Shown: positions 18,435 to 26,662, numbered from the stretch's first letter. The stretch: 45,790 nt of DNA from Flavobacteriaceae bacterium (GCA_947459635.1 CANHEA010000013.1:1-45790); one strand, 5' to 3'. The notes: generated from the letters alone by a model not told the origin. Numbers and translations are program-made.

Positions 18435-19070
18435 ATGCGATCAAAAATACTACTTCTCTGCCTTGTTGTCTCAACAGTCGTTTCTGCCCGTGGCATTCCA
18501 ACTTCCAAAATAATTGCAATTACAGATAGCATTTTGGATTCTAAAGTGGGTACCCATTTATTTCCTTATTTTGAAGTTTCAAAAGAGGGTTCTCACTACA
18601 ATTATGTTTCGAATAATAAGAAAATGATTTCAGAACTCATTTTGGATAAAAGAAATATCAAAAAGGACTTTAATGAAATTTGGATTTTATATCAATTCAA
18701 TTACAACAAAATAGAGGGCATGAAATCTGGGATTTGGATAAAACTAAATGCGAATCTACAATTGTTGGAAGAACCGAATTTGAATTCCGTTCCTAATTTT
18801 CTAATCAATGAACTTCCCTGCAACTTTATTTCAAAGCAAAAAGCAAAAGAAATCGGTGAAAAATTGTTTTTTAAAAAGTCCAATGAGATTAGTGATCCAA
18901 AGTTGGAATATCTCAAAAAAATAGAAGGTTACATCTATTCTCTTGCCAATAAATCATTAAAACTAAACAACGGAAAGAAGGTTGTCGAACTAGAGATTGT
19001 CGAACTTGATGCCTACACCGGAAAGCTGCTCAACAGATATGACAGCTACAACGGTTTGATCGAAAAATAA
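18435..19070 (+). CDS. Exported hypothetical protein, PepSY-like C-terminus
   Basis: 211 aa from the ATG at 18435; the codon two positions earlier is TTG and less likely. A signal peptide (about 1-17, ending VVSA) marks it as exported. The C-terminal segment ISKQKAKEIGEKLF ... VELEIVELDAYTGKLLNRYDS resembles the helix-plus-hairpin of PepSY domains (aspartate-x-x-TGK turn); this is inferred from pattern only. It ends exactly one base before the purM stop on the other strand, with no intergenic space and no terminator hairpin. Confidence 0.72.
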   Translation: MRSKILLLCLVVSTVVSARGIPTSKIIAITDSILDSKVGTHLFPYFEVSKEGSHYNYVSNNKKMISELILDKRNIKKDFNEIWILYQFNYNKIEGMKSGIWIKLNANLQLLEEPNLNSVPNFLINELPCNFISKQKAKEIGEKLFFKKSNEISDPKLEYLKKIEGYIYSLANKSLKLNNGKKVVELEIVELDAYTGKLLNRYDSYNGLIEK

Positions 19071-20249
19071 CTAGTATTCGAAAACGCCATATTCACTTTT
19101 GATCGTCAGTTGCTTCGACACAGCTGCATCTACCCTTCCCACAATTTGAGCCTCTACATTAAAGGAATTCGAAATAGCGATAATATCTTCTGCGATTTCC
19201 TCTGGAATATACAATTCCATCCGATGTCCACAATTGAATACTTGATACATCTCCTTCCAATCCGTTTTCGATTGTTCTTGAATCATTTGGAATAAAGGTG
19301 GAACCGGAAACAAATTGTCTTTGATAATATGCAGATTCTCTATAAAATGGAGGATTTTAGTTTGCGCTCCTCCACTACAATGCACCATACCGTGAATTTC
19401 ATTTGCGGTATATTTCTCAAGTATTTTTTTGATAATTGGCGCATAGGTTCTAGTTGGAGAAAGCACTAATTGGCCTGCGTTTAAGTCACAATGCTCAACT
19501 GTACCTATCAAGTTTTTATTGCCAGAATAAACTAATTCCTCTGGAACTAGATCATCGTAACTTTCTGGATATTTCTTCGCGAGTTGATGATGAAAAACGT
19601 CATGACGCGCAGAGGTCAATCCGTTACTTCCCATACCACCATTATAACTTTTCTCGTACGATGCTTGGCCAAAAGACGCCAAACCAACAATGACATCACC
19701 GGCTTGAATGTTGGCATTATCTATAACGTCAGCTCTTTTCATACGAGCAGTAACCGTTGAGTCGACAATAATAGTTCGAACCAAGTCCCCAACGTCTGCG
19801 GTTTCTCCGCCTGTAGAATGAATGGTTACGCCAAAGTTCTTTAGCTCGGCAATGAGTTCTTCAGTTCCGTTAATAATGGCAGCGATTACTTCCCCTGGAA
19901 TGCGATTCTTGTTTCTGCCAATGGTTGAAGACAACAAAATATCAGTAGTAGCACCTACGCACAAAAGGTCGTCAATATTCATGATTAAGGCATCTTGCGC
20001 AATCCCTTTCCAAACAGATAAGTCTCCTGTTTCTTTCCAATAAATATACGCGAGTGATGATTTTGTTCCAGCACCATCGGCATGCATAATCAAACAAAAG
20101 TCTTGATCATTGGTTAAATAGTCAGGAACAATTTTGCAAAAAGCTTTCGGAAATAATCCTTTATCTATATTCTTAATTGCCTGATGTACATCTTCTTTTG
20201 ATGCGGAAACGCCGCGTCCAGCGTAACGTTTGGAAGTATCTGAACTCAT
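19071..20249 (-). CDS. purM: Phosphoribosylformylglycinamidine cyclo-ligase (AIR synthetase)
   Basis: 392 aa. ATP-dependent closure of FGAM to AIR, step 5 of purine synthesis. It is an AIRS-fold protein with family marks RYAGRGVSASKEDV at the N-terminus, HADGAGTKS, GIAQDALIMNIDDLLCVGA and STGGETADVGDLVRT. It is about 45 residues longer than E. coli PurM, as is usual in Bacteroidota. The -7 element TATATTTG (20280 down to 20273) precedes a short CAA-repeat leader resembling that of pyrG. Confidence 0.92.
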   Translation of the reverse strand: MSSDTSKRYAGRGVSASKEDVHQAIKNIDKGLFPKAFCKIVPDYLTNDQDFCLIMHADGAGTKSSLAYIYWKETGDLSVWKGIAQDALIMNIDDLLCVGATTDILLSSTIGRNKNRIPGEVIAAIINGTEELIAELKNFGVTIHSTGGETADVGDLVRTIIVDSTVTARMKRADVIDNANIQAGDVIVGLASFGQASYEKSYNGGMGSNGLTSARHDVFHHQLAKKYPESYDDLVPEELVYSGNKNLIGTVEHCDLNAGQLVLSPTRTYAPIIKKILEKYTANEIHGMVHCSGGAQTKILHFIENLHIIKDNLFPVPPLFQMIQEQSKTDWKEMYQVFNCGHRMELYIPEEIAEDIIAISNSFNVEAQIVGRVDAAVSKQLTIKSEYGVFEY

Positions 20250-20280
20250 TCTGTTGTTGTGTTGTTGTGCCGCAAATATA
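20250..20280 (-). promoter_or_regulatory. purM -7 element and CAA-repeat leader
   Basis: Minus-strand TATATTTG (20280 down to 20273) fits the -7 consensus. The leader 20270-20250 reads CACAACAACACAACAACAGA before ATG. No -33 TTG is evident. Confidence 0.5.
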
Positions 20281-20305
20281 CTATTTTGATTGTGGATTTT
20301 AACTA

Positions 20306-21097
20306 CTATTTCTCAAGAACTACTATTTCAACACGGCGGTTTTCGTCTTGTTCAAAGGTTGACTTTTCCGGAATCGGATAAATCGGATGGCTGGTGCCAA
20401 AACCTTTATAGGAAAGACGTTTACGATTGATCTTTTGATTCACAAGATAATTGTATATTGCTCTAGCGCGCATTACCGAAAGTTCATTAATATCGTAGAC
20501 TTTCTGACAACAAATATGACCTTGAATCTCTATTTTGAGTTTTGGATTGTCTTCTAACGCGCATAGTAATTCGATTAAGACTGGTCTCGATTTCGGAAGA
20601 ATTCGCGGGGTCATATTATAGAAATAAATGTTTTTCAATCGAATGGTGTCGCCGGTTTTGGCTTGTTGAAATTGTAGTGACAATGGTGATTGCTCATTAT
20701 TAGTTGGTTGACTAATTTCTTTTTTGGGTTCGAAAACAATCAACACTTTACGGTTTTCAGATTGCACTTTTGACTGTTCAAAATCCTCCCCAAATCCTTT
20801 AATTTCATAACCATCTTTCACTTGAATCTGATGTGATTTCAAATAATCAAAAATGGTCTTAACCCGCTTCAGCGATAGCGAATCGTTATAAACGTTTGTT
20901 CCTTTCCAATCACAAAAGCCATAAATTTTGGAAACTTCAATCTGGGGATTTTCAGCCCTCCAAATTTGCAATTGCTGTTCGGCTGTTGGGTTTAATTCAT
21001 ATTGATCAAAATCGAAAAAGACCGTGAGTTTGCCTTGAGCATGGCTGCTTAGAAAGGTTGCAATCAATAAAAAACAAATACAATATTTCTTTTTCAT
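20306..21097 (-). CDS. Exported protein with two OmpA-like domains
   Basis: 263 aa. Signal peptide about 1-20 (ending SHAQ). Two OmpA-like peptidoglycan-binding domains lie in tandem: about 24-125 (VFFDFDQYELNPTAEQQL ... YGFCD ... GFGED ... ENRKVLIVF) and about 160-262 (IQGHICCQ ... SVMRARAIYNYL ... KGFGTSHP ... ENRRVEIVVLEK). The second has the classical NRRVEI end; the first is degenerate. It starts 13 bases after the stop of a paralog with the same layout, so the pair is an operon from a tandem duplication. Confidence 0.85.
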   Translation of the reverse strand: MKKKYCICFLLIATFLSSHAQGKLTVFFDFDQYELNPTAEQQLQIWRAENPQIEVSKIYGFCDWKGTNVYNDSLSLKRVKTIFDYLKSHQIQVKDGYEIKGFGEDFEQSKVQSENRKVLIVFEPKKEISQPTNNEQSPLSLQFQQAKTGDTIRLKNIYFYNMTPRILPKSRPVLIELLCALEDNPKLKIEIQGHICCQKVYDINELSVMRARAIYNYLVNQKINRKRLSYKGFGTSHPIYPIPEKSTFEQDENRRVEIVVLEK

Positions 21098-21110
21098 TGC
21101 GATTGTTGTT

Positions 21111-22007
21111 TTAGTTTGATACTATTTGAATCTCCACCCGACGATTGGCTGCGCGCTGTGTTTCATCCTTTTCAGGCAATGGAAATAGCGGTTGAGAACT
21201 GCCAAATCCCTTATAAGTTAATCGATTTTCGTTGATACCATTCGCAACGAGGAAATTGTTGATGGCTTTGGCTCGTTGCGTCGACAAGTCCAATCGATCG
21301 ACTGGCATACAACACAAATGACCTTGAATCTCAATCTTCAGCTTTGGATTTTTTTGAAGTACAGTTAGCAATTCATACATTTTCCCTTTCGATTCCGGAA
21401 CAACGATAAAAGTATTGATTTTGAAATTCAAATTTTCGATCTTCAGTTTTTCACCAACCGAAGCAGCGCTCATCTTTTCCATAAAAGCAACATCCAGTTT
21501 GTATTCTGATTTCGTTCCATCTGGATTGTCGAAAACCAATTTTTCGGGATAGTGAATGATTTCCTTGAGTTCTGATACTGGTTCAACTGCTTCAATTGGT
21601 TTGATGCCTAGAATTTCATTTTCGCGCTGCAAATCTTTTTCTTCCAAATAGAATAAAGTTACTTTTCTGTTTTCGGCTTTTACTTTAGATAATTGATGCA
21701 GTTCCCCAAAGCTTCGCGTTTTAAAATCATCGCGGATTTTTACTTTGTCTTTGATTAGATTAAAGATGAAATTGATTCTGTTTTTCGCCAACGTATCATT
21801 GAAACCGCTGCTGCCATCTTCGTCACAAAAGCCGTGAATTCCAACTACTTTGACATTACTATTTGCTGAAATCCATTGATTCAAATTGCTTTGCTCATTA
21901 GAAGTCAAATCGAATTTGTTGCTGTCGAAATAGACAGAGAATTGTTCTTGAGCAGTAACTAAAGTAGCAGAAACTAAACAAAAAAAGATCAAAAAGACTG
22001 CTTTCAT
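21111..22007 (-). CDS. Exported protein with two OmpA-like domains (paralog)
   Basis: 298 aa from the ATG at 22005-22007, which begins the signal peptide MKAVFLIFFCLVSATLVTAQ; an ATG three codons earlier (22016) is also possible. The ORF's further 32 codons run through the intergenic repeat and are not coding. Domains: a divergent OmpA-like unit (about 22-125, VYFDSNKFDLTSNEQSNLN) and a canonical one (about 195-297, IQGHLCCMPVDRLDLS ... KGFGSSQPLFPLPE ... NRRVEIQIV). It should tether the envelope to peptidoglycan. The C-terminal halves of the two paralogs match closely, including the CC in the IQGH motif. Confidence 0.85.
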   Translation of the reverse strand: MKAVFLIFFCLVSATLVTAQEQFSVYFDSNKFDLTSNEQSNLNQWISANSNVKVVGIHGFCDEDGSSGFNDTLAKNRINFIFNLIKDKVKIRDDFKTRSFGELHQLSKVKAENRKVTLFYLEEKDLQRENEILGIKPIEAVEPVSELKEIIHYPEKLVFDNPDGTKSEYKLDVAFMEKMSAASVGEKLKIENLNFKINTFIVVPESKGKMYELLTVLQKNPKLKIEIQGHLCCMPVDRLDLSTQRAKAINNFLVANGINENRLTYKGFGSSQPLFPLPEKDETQRAANRRVEIQIVSN

Positions 22008-22044
22008 GTGATTCATATTTCGAGAACGAAAGTTAGTGAAAAAA

Positions 22045-22065
22045 GTTGTTGGTTGTAAGTTAAAG
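22045..22065. repeat. Heptamer array, left arm flanking CCCTAG copy A
   Basis: GTTGTTG, GTTGTAA, GTTAAAG: three 7-mers in register. Their inverted counterpart lies at 22170-22190 on the other side of the CCCTAG element. Confidence 0.55.
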
Positions 22066-22084
22066 GTAATGCACTTTGTAACGC

Positions 22085-22169
22085 AATGCCCTAGCCCCGA
22101 TAGCAACGGCATCCTTTTGTTCTGGAGTTCAGAACAAAAGATATAGTGGATAGCGGGACACAGCTCCTG
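22085..22169 (+). repeat. CCCTAG element, copy A
   Basis: Head CTAGCCCCG (22091-22099), GGCATCC (22108-22114), central stem CTTTTGTTCTG (22114-22124) with CAGAACAAAAG (22130-22140) around a GAGTT loop, and tail TAGCGGGA (22151-22158). Same architecture as copies B, C, D and E. It lies between the glnN terminator and the start of the OmpA pair. Confidence 0.75.
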
Positions 22170-22190
22170 ACTTAAAACTTACAACTTACA
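22170..22190. repeat. Heptamer array, right arm flanking CCCTAG copy A
   Basis: ACTTAAA, ACTTACA, ACTTACA: three 7-mers, inverted relative to 22045-22065. GTTGTAAGTT (22052-22061) pairs exactly with AACTTACAAC (22176-22185). Confidence 0.55.
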
Positions 22191-22191
22191 A

Positions 22192-22226
22192 CAAAAAAAA
22201 ACCTGCTCTCATTAAGCAGGTTTTTT
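22192..22226 (-). terminator. glnN terminator
   Basis: AACCTGCT (22200-22207) pairs with AGCAGGTT (22215-22222). A bases on the left and T bases on the right allow action on both strands. It lies 20 bases past the glnN stop. Confidence 0.8.
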
Positions 22227-22241
22227 CATTTTAATAAGTTG

Positions 22242-24431
22242 TTATTTCGTAAACAACAATTCTCTGTATTTGGTTAATGTCCAAATTTCGTCGTCAACTA
22301 ATAACTCTAATTTATCACAGTGCTCACGGATAATTTCGAAATAAGGTTTTACCTTTTCGCAGTAAGCATCTGCCATTTTATGAGCATCAGTTAAAGCATT
22401 GGCTTTTCTTCTTGCTTCTGTCATTTCTTCTACTTTGGTATTAATACCTTCGATGTGAGCAGAAATTTCTTTAATCAAAACGATTTGCTCTTTAGCAATT
22501 TTTTCGAAGTCTTTACCGAAAATTTCTTTCAAACCTTTGACGTTTTCGATCAATGTATTTTGGTAACGAATTGCTGTTGGAATCACGTGATTCTTTGCAA
22601 TATCACCTAAAACGCGACCTTCGATTTGAATTTTCTTGGTGTATTCTTCTAGTTCAATTTCGTAACGAGCTTCTACTTCAACGTGGTTCATGATGCCCAT
22701 TTCAGAAAACAAATCTAAAGCTTGTTTTGATGCTCTCGCTTTCAAAGCTTGTGGCGTCGTTTTGAAATTGCTCAATCCTCTTTTCGCCGCTTCTTTTTCC
22801 CACGCTTCGCTATAACCGTCGCCTTCAAAAAGAATATTTTTCGATACTTTGATGTATTCTCTTAGTACATTAAAAATCGCTTCATCTTTTTTCAACCCTT
22901 TAGAATCAATCAAAGCGTCAACAGCAACTTTAAAATCTTTCAATTGCTTTGCAACAATCGTGTTCAACGTAGTCATCGCATTTGAACAGTTGGCAGATGA
23001 ACCTACCGCTCTAAACTCGAATTTATTTCCTGTAAAAGCAAAAGGAGAAGTTCTGTTTCTGTCTGTATTATCAAGCAATACATCTGGAATTTTACCTACT
23101 ACATTCAATTTTAGGTCGGTTTTTTCCTCAGGAGATAATTTACCTGTAGTCACACCTTCTAATTCCGCCAATACTTTGGTCAATTGTTCTCCGATGAAAA
23201 CAGAAATGATCGCTGGTGGCGCTTCGTTCGCTCCCAAACGGTGATCATTACTTGCTGTCGCGATTGATCCACGTAACAAAGCCTCATAATCATGAACTGC
23301 CTTGATGGTGTTGATAAAGAACGTCAAGAACTGCAAATTGCTCATTGGCGTTTTGCTTGGACTTAATAAATTAACACCAGTGTCTGTCGCTAGTGACCAG
23401 TTGTTATGTTTTCCAGAACCGTTTACTCCTTTGAAAGGTTTTTCATGAAAAAGCACTTTGAAGTCATGACGTTCTGCCACTTTTTGCATCACATCCATTA
23501 AAAGACAATTGTGGTCAACCGCTAAGTTGGTTTCTTCAAAAATAGGAGCTAATTCAAATTGATTTGGAGCTACTTCATTGTGACGCGTCTTAACTGGAAT
23601 TCCTAACAACATACATTCTTGTTCCAAATCTCTCATATAAGTCAATGCACGTGTTGGAATAGAACCAAAATAGTGATCATCTAATTGTTGTCCTTTGGCA
23701 GAAGTATGTCCCAATAAAGTTCTTCCAGTCATCATTAAGTCCGGACGCGATTGTGCTAGTGAGCTATCTACTAAAAAGTACTCTTGCTCCCAACCTAAAG
23801 TAGCGGTCACCTTTTTTACATTTTTGTCGAAATATTTACATACATCAGTTGCGGCATCATCCATAGCGGATAAAGCGCGTAACAATGGAATCTTATTATC
23901 TAATGCTTCTCCAGTATAAGAGATGAAAACCGTCGGAATACATAAGGTAGTTCCGAAGATAAACGCTGGAGATGTTGGATCCCAAGCGGTGTAACCTCTA
24001 GCTTCGAACGTATTTCTGATTCCACCATTTGGGAAACTAGAAGCATCTGGCTCTTGTTGCACCAATTGACCACCACCGAATTTTTCAACAGGATCACTTC
24101 CGTCATAAGAAGTTTCGAAAAATGCATCGTGTTTCTCTGCAGTTGCTCCAGTCAATGGTTGGAACCAGTGTGTATAATGCGTTACGCCTTTAGACAAAGC
24201 CCACTCTTTCATACCCATGGCGATATAGTCTGCTAATTTTCTGTCGATTTTTGTTCCATGCTGTACCGCATCGCGAACACCTTTGAAAGCATCTGAAGTC
24301 AAGTATTGCTTCATCGCTTTGTCATTAAACACATTAGAACCGAAAAGTGTAGATTTTTTGTCGGTTTCATCAAATTTAACTGGAATTCTGTTAGATGCTT
24401 CTTTTAAAGCTTGAAAACGTAATGTTGCCAT
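22242..24431 (-). CDS. glnN: Glutamine synthetase type III
   Basis: 729 aa, the length of the large hexameric GSIII enzymes common in Bacteroidota. It makes glutamine from glutamate, ammonia and ATP. Family marks include GWEQEYFLVD (GSIII counterpart of the E-x-E metal motif), RHNEVAPNQFELAPIFEE, NGSGKHNNWS and GANEAPPAIISVFIG. It begins MATLRFQALKEA, a standard GSIII start. A promoter at 24473-24499 gives a leader of about 35 nt, and AATAGGGT motifs occur twice around it. The neighbour terC is divergent. Confidence 0.96.
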   Translation of the reverse strand: MATLRFQALKEASNRIPVKFDETDKKSTLFGSNVFNDKAMKQYLTSDAFKGVRDAVQHGTKIDRKLADYIAMGMKEWALSKGVTHYTHWFQPLTGATAEKHDAFFETSYDGSDPVEKFGGGQLVQQEPDASSFPNGGIRNTFEARGYTAWDPTSPAFIFGTTLCIPTVFISYTGEALDNKIPLLRALSAMDDAATDVCKYFDKNVKKVTATLGWEQEYFLVDSSLAQSRPDLMMTGRTLLGHTSAKGQQLDDHYFGSIPTRALTYMRDLEQECMLLGIPVKTRHNEVAPNQFELAPIFEETNLAVDHNCLLMDVMQKVAERHDFKVLFHEKPFKGVNGSGKHNNWSLATDTGVNLLSPSKTPMSNLQFLTFFINTIKAVHDYEALLRGSIATASNDHRLGANEAPPAIISVFIGEQLTKVLAELEGVTTGKLSPEEKTDLKLNVVGKIPDVLLDNTDRNRTSPFAFTGNKFEFRAVGSSANCSNAMTTLNTIVAKQLKDFKVAVDALIDSKGLKKDEAIFNVLREYIKVSKNILFEGDGYSEAWEKEAAKRGLSNFKTTPQALKARASKQALDLFSEMGIMNHVEVEARYEIELEEYTKKIQIEGRVLGDIAKNHVIPTAIRYQNTLIENVKGLKEIFGKDFEKIAKEQIVLIKEISAHIEGINTKVEEMTEARRKANALTDAHKMADAYCEKVKPYFEIIREHCDKLELLVDDEIWTLTKYRELLFTK

Positions 24432-24455
24432 AAAAAATTTAATTTATTGAGTTAT

Positions 24456-24526
24456 ACCCTATTAATTTGATGCAAATATATAAAAATATTATACTTCAAA
24501 TAAATTAACCCTATTTTTTTAGGGGT
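24456..24526. promoter_or_regulatory. glnN promoter with duplicated AATAGGGT motif
   Basis: Minus strand: TTG (24499 down to 24497), 16 nt, TATATTTG (24480 down to 24473). ACCCTATT occurs at 24456-24463 (leader) and 24508-24515 (just upstream of the -33). The upstream copy is part of a near-palindrome, ACCCTA-(T)n-TAGGGGT. The duplication suggests a regulator site, possibly for nitrogen control; that is inference. Confidence 0.45.
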
Positions 24527-24589
24527 AAAAATGATAAATTAGTTAAAATGAATAATTTTATAGATAAACGACAAACTTAGAGTAAAATG

Positions 24590-24619
24590 TTGTTCTTCTT
24601 ACGTGATGATTTATCTTTG
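24590..24619 (+). promoter_or_regulatory. terC promoter
   Basis: TTG (24590-24592), 19 nt, TATCTTTG (24612-24619): an exact fit to the flavobacterial consensus. The leader would be about 18 nt. Confidence 0.65.
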
Positions 24620-24642
24620 CCTCACTAAGAGAAACTTCAAAT

Positions 24643-25590
24643 ATGATAGTCTGGATTGCCTTTTTTATTCTAATCTTTAGTTTTCTGGCTTTGGATCTCG
24701 GTGTATTCAACAAAACTCCGCATATCATTGGCAACAAGGAAGCCGCAAAATGGACGCTTATTTGGATGACGCTTTCTTTCTGCTTTTCGGGAATTGTCTT
24801 TTGGCTTTATCAAGAAGCGTATGTAAGCAATCCAACGGGGATCAATCCTTTGACAGCAACAATCAAATATATTACCGGCTATTTGATTGAATTGTCGCTA
24901 AGCATTGATAACATATTTGTAATCGCACTTATTTTTGCCGCTTTCAAAATTCCACAGAAATACCAACATCGCATTCTCTTTTGGGGAATCATTGGCGCCA
25001 TTGTTTTTCGAGGTTTGATGATTTTCTTTGGGGTTTTGTTGATTAACAAATTTAGCTGGACCACTTATTTGTTTGGCGGCTTCTTGGTTTTTAGCGCTAT
25101 CAAAATGTTATTTACCAAAGACGAAGATGAATTTGAACCTAAAGAATCCTTAGTATACAAACTATTAGGTAAGATTATTCCAATAACAACGCATACTGAC
25201 AAAGCACATTTCTTTATCACGAAAGACACTAAGACTTCTGCTACACCTCTTTTTGTCGCATTGGTCGTCATCGAAGTGATGGATGTTTTGTTTGCTGTTG
25301 ATAGCGTTCCAGCCATATTAGCCATCACATCCGATCCTTTTTTGGTGTTTAGCTCCAATATTTTTGCGATTTTAGGATTGCGATCGATGTATTTCTTCTT
25401 AGCAAATATGCTGGAAAGATTTAGTCATTTAGAATATAGTTTGATTGCGATATTGAGTTTTGTTGGATTCAAAATGCTCTTCCATGATTTTGTTGAAATT
25501 CCAGAATGGGTTTCTTTGTGTTTTATAGCGTTGTCACTGTTGGTCGGCGTATTGATTTCTTTGAATACTGCACCAAAAGAAAAGGTATAA
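24643..25590 (+). CDS. TerC-family integral membrane protein
   Basis: 315 aa, about eight predicted membrane helices. TerC/Alx-type proteins are linked to tellurite resistance and to metal (Mn) export during membrane-protein metallation. Family marks are the membrane motifs ELSLSIDNIFVIALIF and VVIEVMDVLFAVDSVPAILAI, with Asp residues within helices that probably bind metal. Own promoter, own terminator, divergent from glnN. The exact substrate is not determined by the sequence. Confidence 0.92.
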   Translation: MIVWIAFFILIFSFLALDLGVFNKTPHIIGNKEAAKWTLIWMTLSFCFSGIVFWLYQEAYVSNPTGINPLTATIKYITGYLIELSLSIDNIFVIALIFAAFKIPQKYQHRILFWGIIGAIVFRGLMIFFGVLLINKFSWTTYLFGGFLVFSAIKMLFTKDEDEFEPKESLVYKLLGKIIPITTHTDKAHFFITKDTKTSATPLFVALVVIEVMDVLFAVDSVPAILAITSDPFLVFSSNIFAILGLRSMYFFLANMLERFSHLEYSLIAILSFVGFKMLFHDFVEIPEWVSLCFIALSLLVGVLISLNTAPKEKV

Positions 25591-25617
25591 AAAAACCGCC
25601 TTGTTTAAGACGGTTTT
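25591..25617. terminator. Bidirectional terminator between terC and the collagen-motif lipoprotein
   Basis: AAAACCGCCTT (25592-25602) pairs with AAGACGGTTTT (25607-25617) with one mismatch. Located between two convergent stops. Confidence 0.75.
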
Positions 25618-25637
25618 CTTGTACTTCTAATTTTATG

Positions 25638-26150
25638 TTATTGCATCATTTTGATTTTTGAATCATCAATGCTATATTTTGAAATTAATGAATTATAGTC
25701 CATTCCCGCTAAATTAGCACTTCTATTGGCAAAACTTCCTGGAATAATTACAACTCTAAAAGTTTGATTATTTAACAGATTTGGTGTGGTCGCAATATTA
25801 TAATTTCCCCCAGCATAAATCGTAAAATCTATTCTACTAAAATCATAATCATAATCAAATTCATTTCCATTATCTAGATATAGTGTTCTTGGAATTGGTT
25901 GCCAAATTGGAGTTTGTGAATCGATTACACCTGACAATCTGTATATGACAAAACTATCTTCAAGATTGGTGTTGATTTGTCGATAGAAAGTATAATCGCC
26001 ATTTTGATCGAGTGTTAAATCAACATGTTGGTATTCTAGAACAGCGCTTTCGGCGCTAAAACCTGTTTCACCTCTTGGACCTTCAGGCCCGGCGCAACCT
26101 ATAAAACTGGTTGCTGAAACAACTAATAAAAGTAAAATTATTCTCCTCAT
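25638..26150 (-). CDS. Small lipoprotein with a short collagen-like motif
   Basis: 170 aa. SPII signal with Cys19 (SFIGC), then GPEGPRGETG, three collagen-type G-x-y triplets directly after the lipid anchor. The rest is beta-rich (YTFYRQINTNLED, DYDYDFSRIDFTIYAGG) with no family I recognise. Similar small lipoproteins with a post-lipobox GPxGPxG motif are frequent in Flavobacteriaceae. The short motif could act as a rigid spacer lifting the domain off the membrane; inference. Confidence 0.75.
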   Translation of the reverse strand: MRRIILLLLVVSATSFIGCAGPEGPRGETGFSAESAVLEYQHVDLTLDQNGDYTFYRQINTNLEDSFVIYRLSGVIDSQTPIWQPIPRTLYLDNGNEFDYDYDFSRIDFTIYAGGNYNIATTPNLLNNQTFRVVIIPGSFANRSANLAGMDYNSLISKYSIDDSKIKMMQ

Positions 26151-26227
26151 AATTTCTAAATTTTAATGATTTGTTTTTGCGTCGTCAAATACCAATCCAA
26201 AAAATAAATTTAGCAAATATTTATGAC

Positions 26228-26235
26228 TATTTTTG
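26228..26235 (+). promoter_or_regulatory. -7 element of the microgene pair
   Basis: TATTTTTG matches TAnnTTTG and lies 20 bases before the ATG at 26255. No clear -33 TTG. Confidence 0.4.
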
Positions 26236-26254
26236 ACCAAGATAGCAAAAACTC

Positions 26255-26407
26255 ATGGGAAGAAACAACGAACGCAACATCAAAAAGCATAACGATAAAT
26301 TGCACAAGGCGCAGGACAAAGCCAAGCAAGCCGAACTACTTCGAAAAGAAAAATTGAAAGCCATTGCAAAGAAATTCAACTCCCAAAACTTACCTGACAA
26401 TGGATAA
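26255..26407 (+). CDS. Basic microprotein (50 aa)
   Basis: Starts MGRNNERNIKKHNDKLHKAQ and ends SQNLPDNG. The sequence is Lys/Arg/Gln-rich and predicted to be one long amphipathic helix or coiled coil, with no signal peptide. Function unknown. Evidence that it is a gene: -7 element 20 bases upstream, non-random helical composition, and its stop overlapping the next start (ATGGATAA, 8 bases shared), the usual sign of translational coupling. It is opposite to a spurious minus-strand ORF. Confidence 0.65.
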   Translation: MGRNNERNIKKHNDKLHKAQDKAKQAELLRKEKLKAIAKKFNSQNLPDNG

Positions 26408-26624
26408 TTCAAAATTTGATGTACTCAAAAATCAAGTACAAGAAATTATTGACTTGATGGCTAAAAAAGATTTTATTGAAGCCAACTATAAATTATTAGA
26501 TGCAAGTGAATATCTTGATGAAATTCTAGATTTCTCAACCGACGACAACGATTTGATTGAAAGTAGCAAATATCAAGTCTTACTAAATCAACTACAACAG
26601 AAAATACAGCTTGCACTCGAATAA
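26400..26624 (+). CDS. Small acidic helical protein (74 aa)
   Basis: Starts at the ATG at 26400; a longer in-frame start at 26364 lies inside the upstream microgene and is unlikely. The sequence (FDVLKNQVQEIIDLMAKKDF ... EYLDEILDFSTDDNDLI) is acidic and all-helical, resembling a small TPR-like or helical hairpin. Function unknown. The basic 50-aa partner directly upstream and the acidic character of this one suggest the two products could bind each other; speculative. Followed by a 13-bp perfect terminator. Confidence 0.7.
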   Translation: MDNSKFDVLKNQVQEIIDLMAKKDFIEANYKLLDASEYLDEILDFSTDDNDLIESSKYQVLLNQLQQKIQLALE

Positions 26625-26625
26625 G

Positions 26626-26662
26626 AAAAGCCATAAATACTTACATAGCATTTATGGCTTTT
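26626..26662. terminator. Bidirectional terminator between the microgene pair and icmF
   Basis: AAAAGCCATAAAT (26626-26638) and ATTTATGGCTTTT (26650-26662), a 13-bp perfect stem between convergent genes. Confidence 0.82.
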
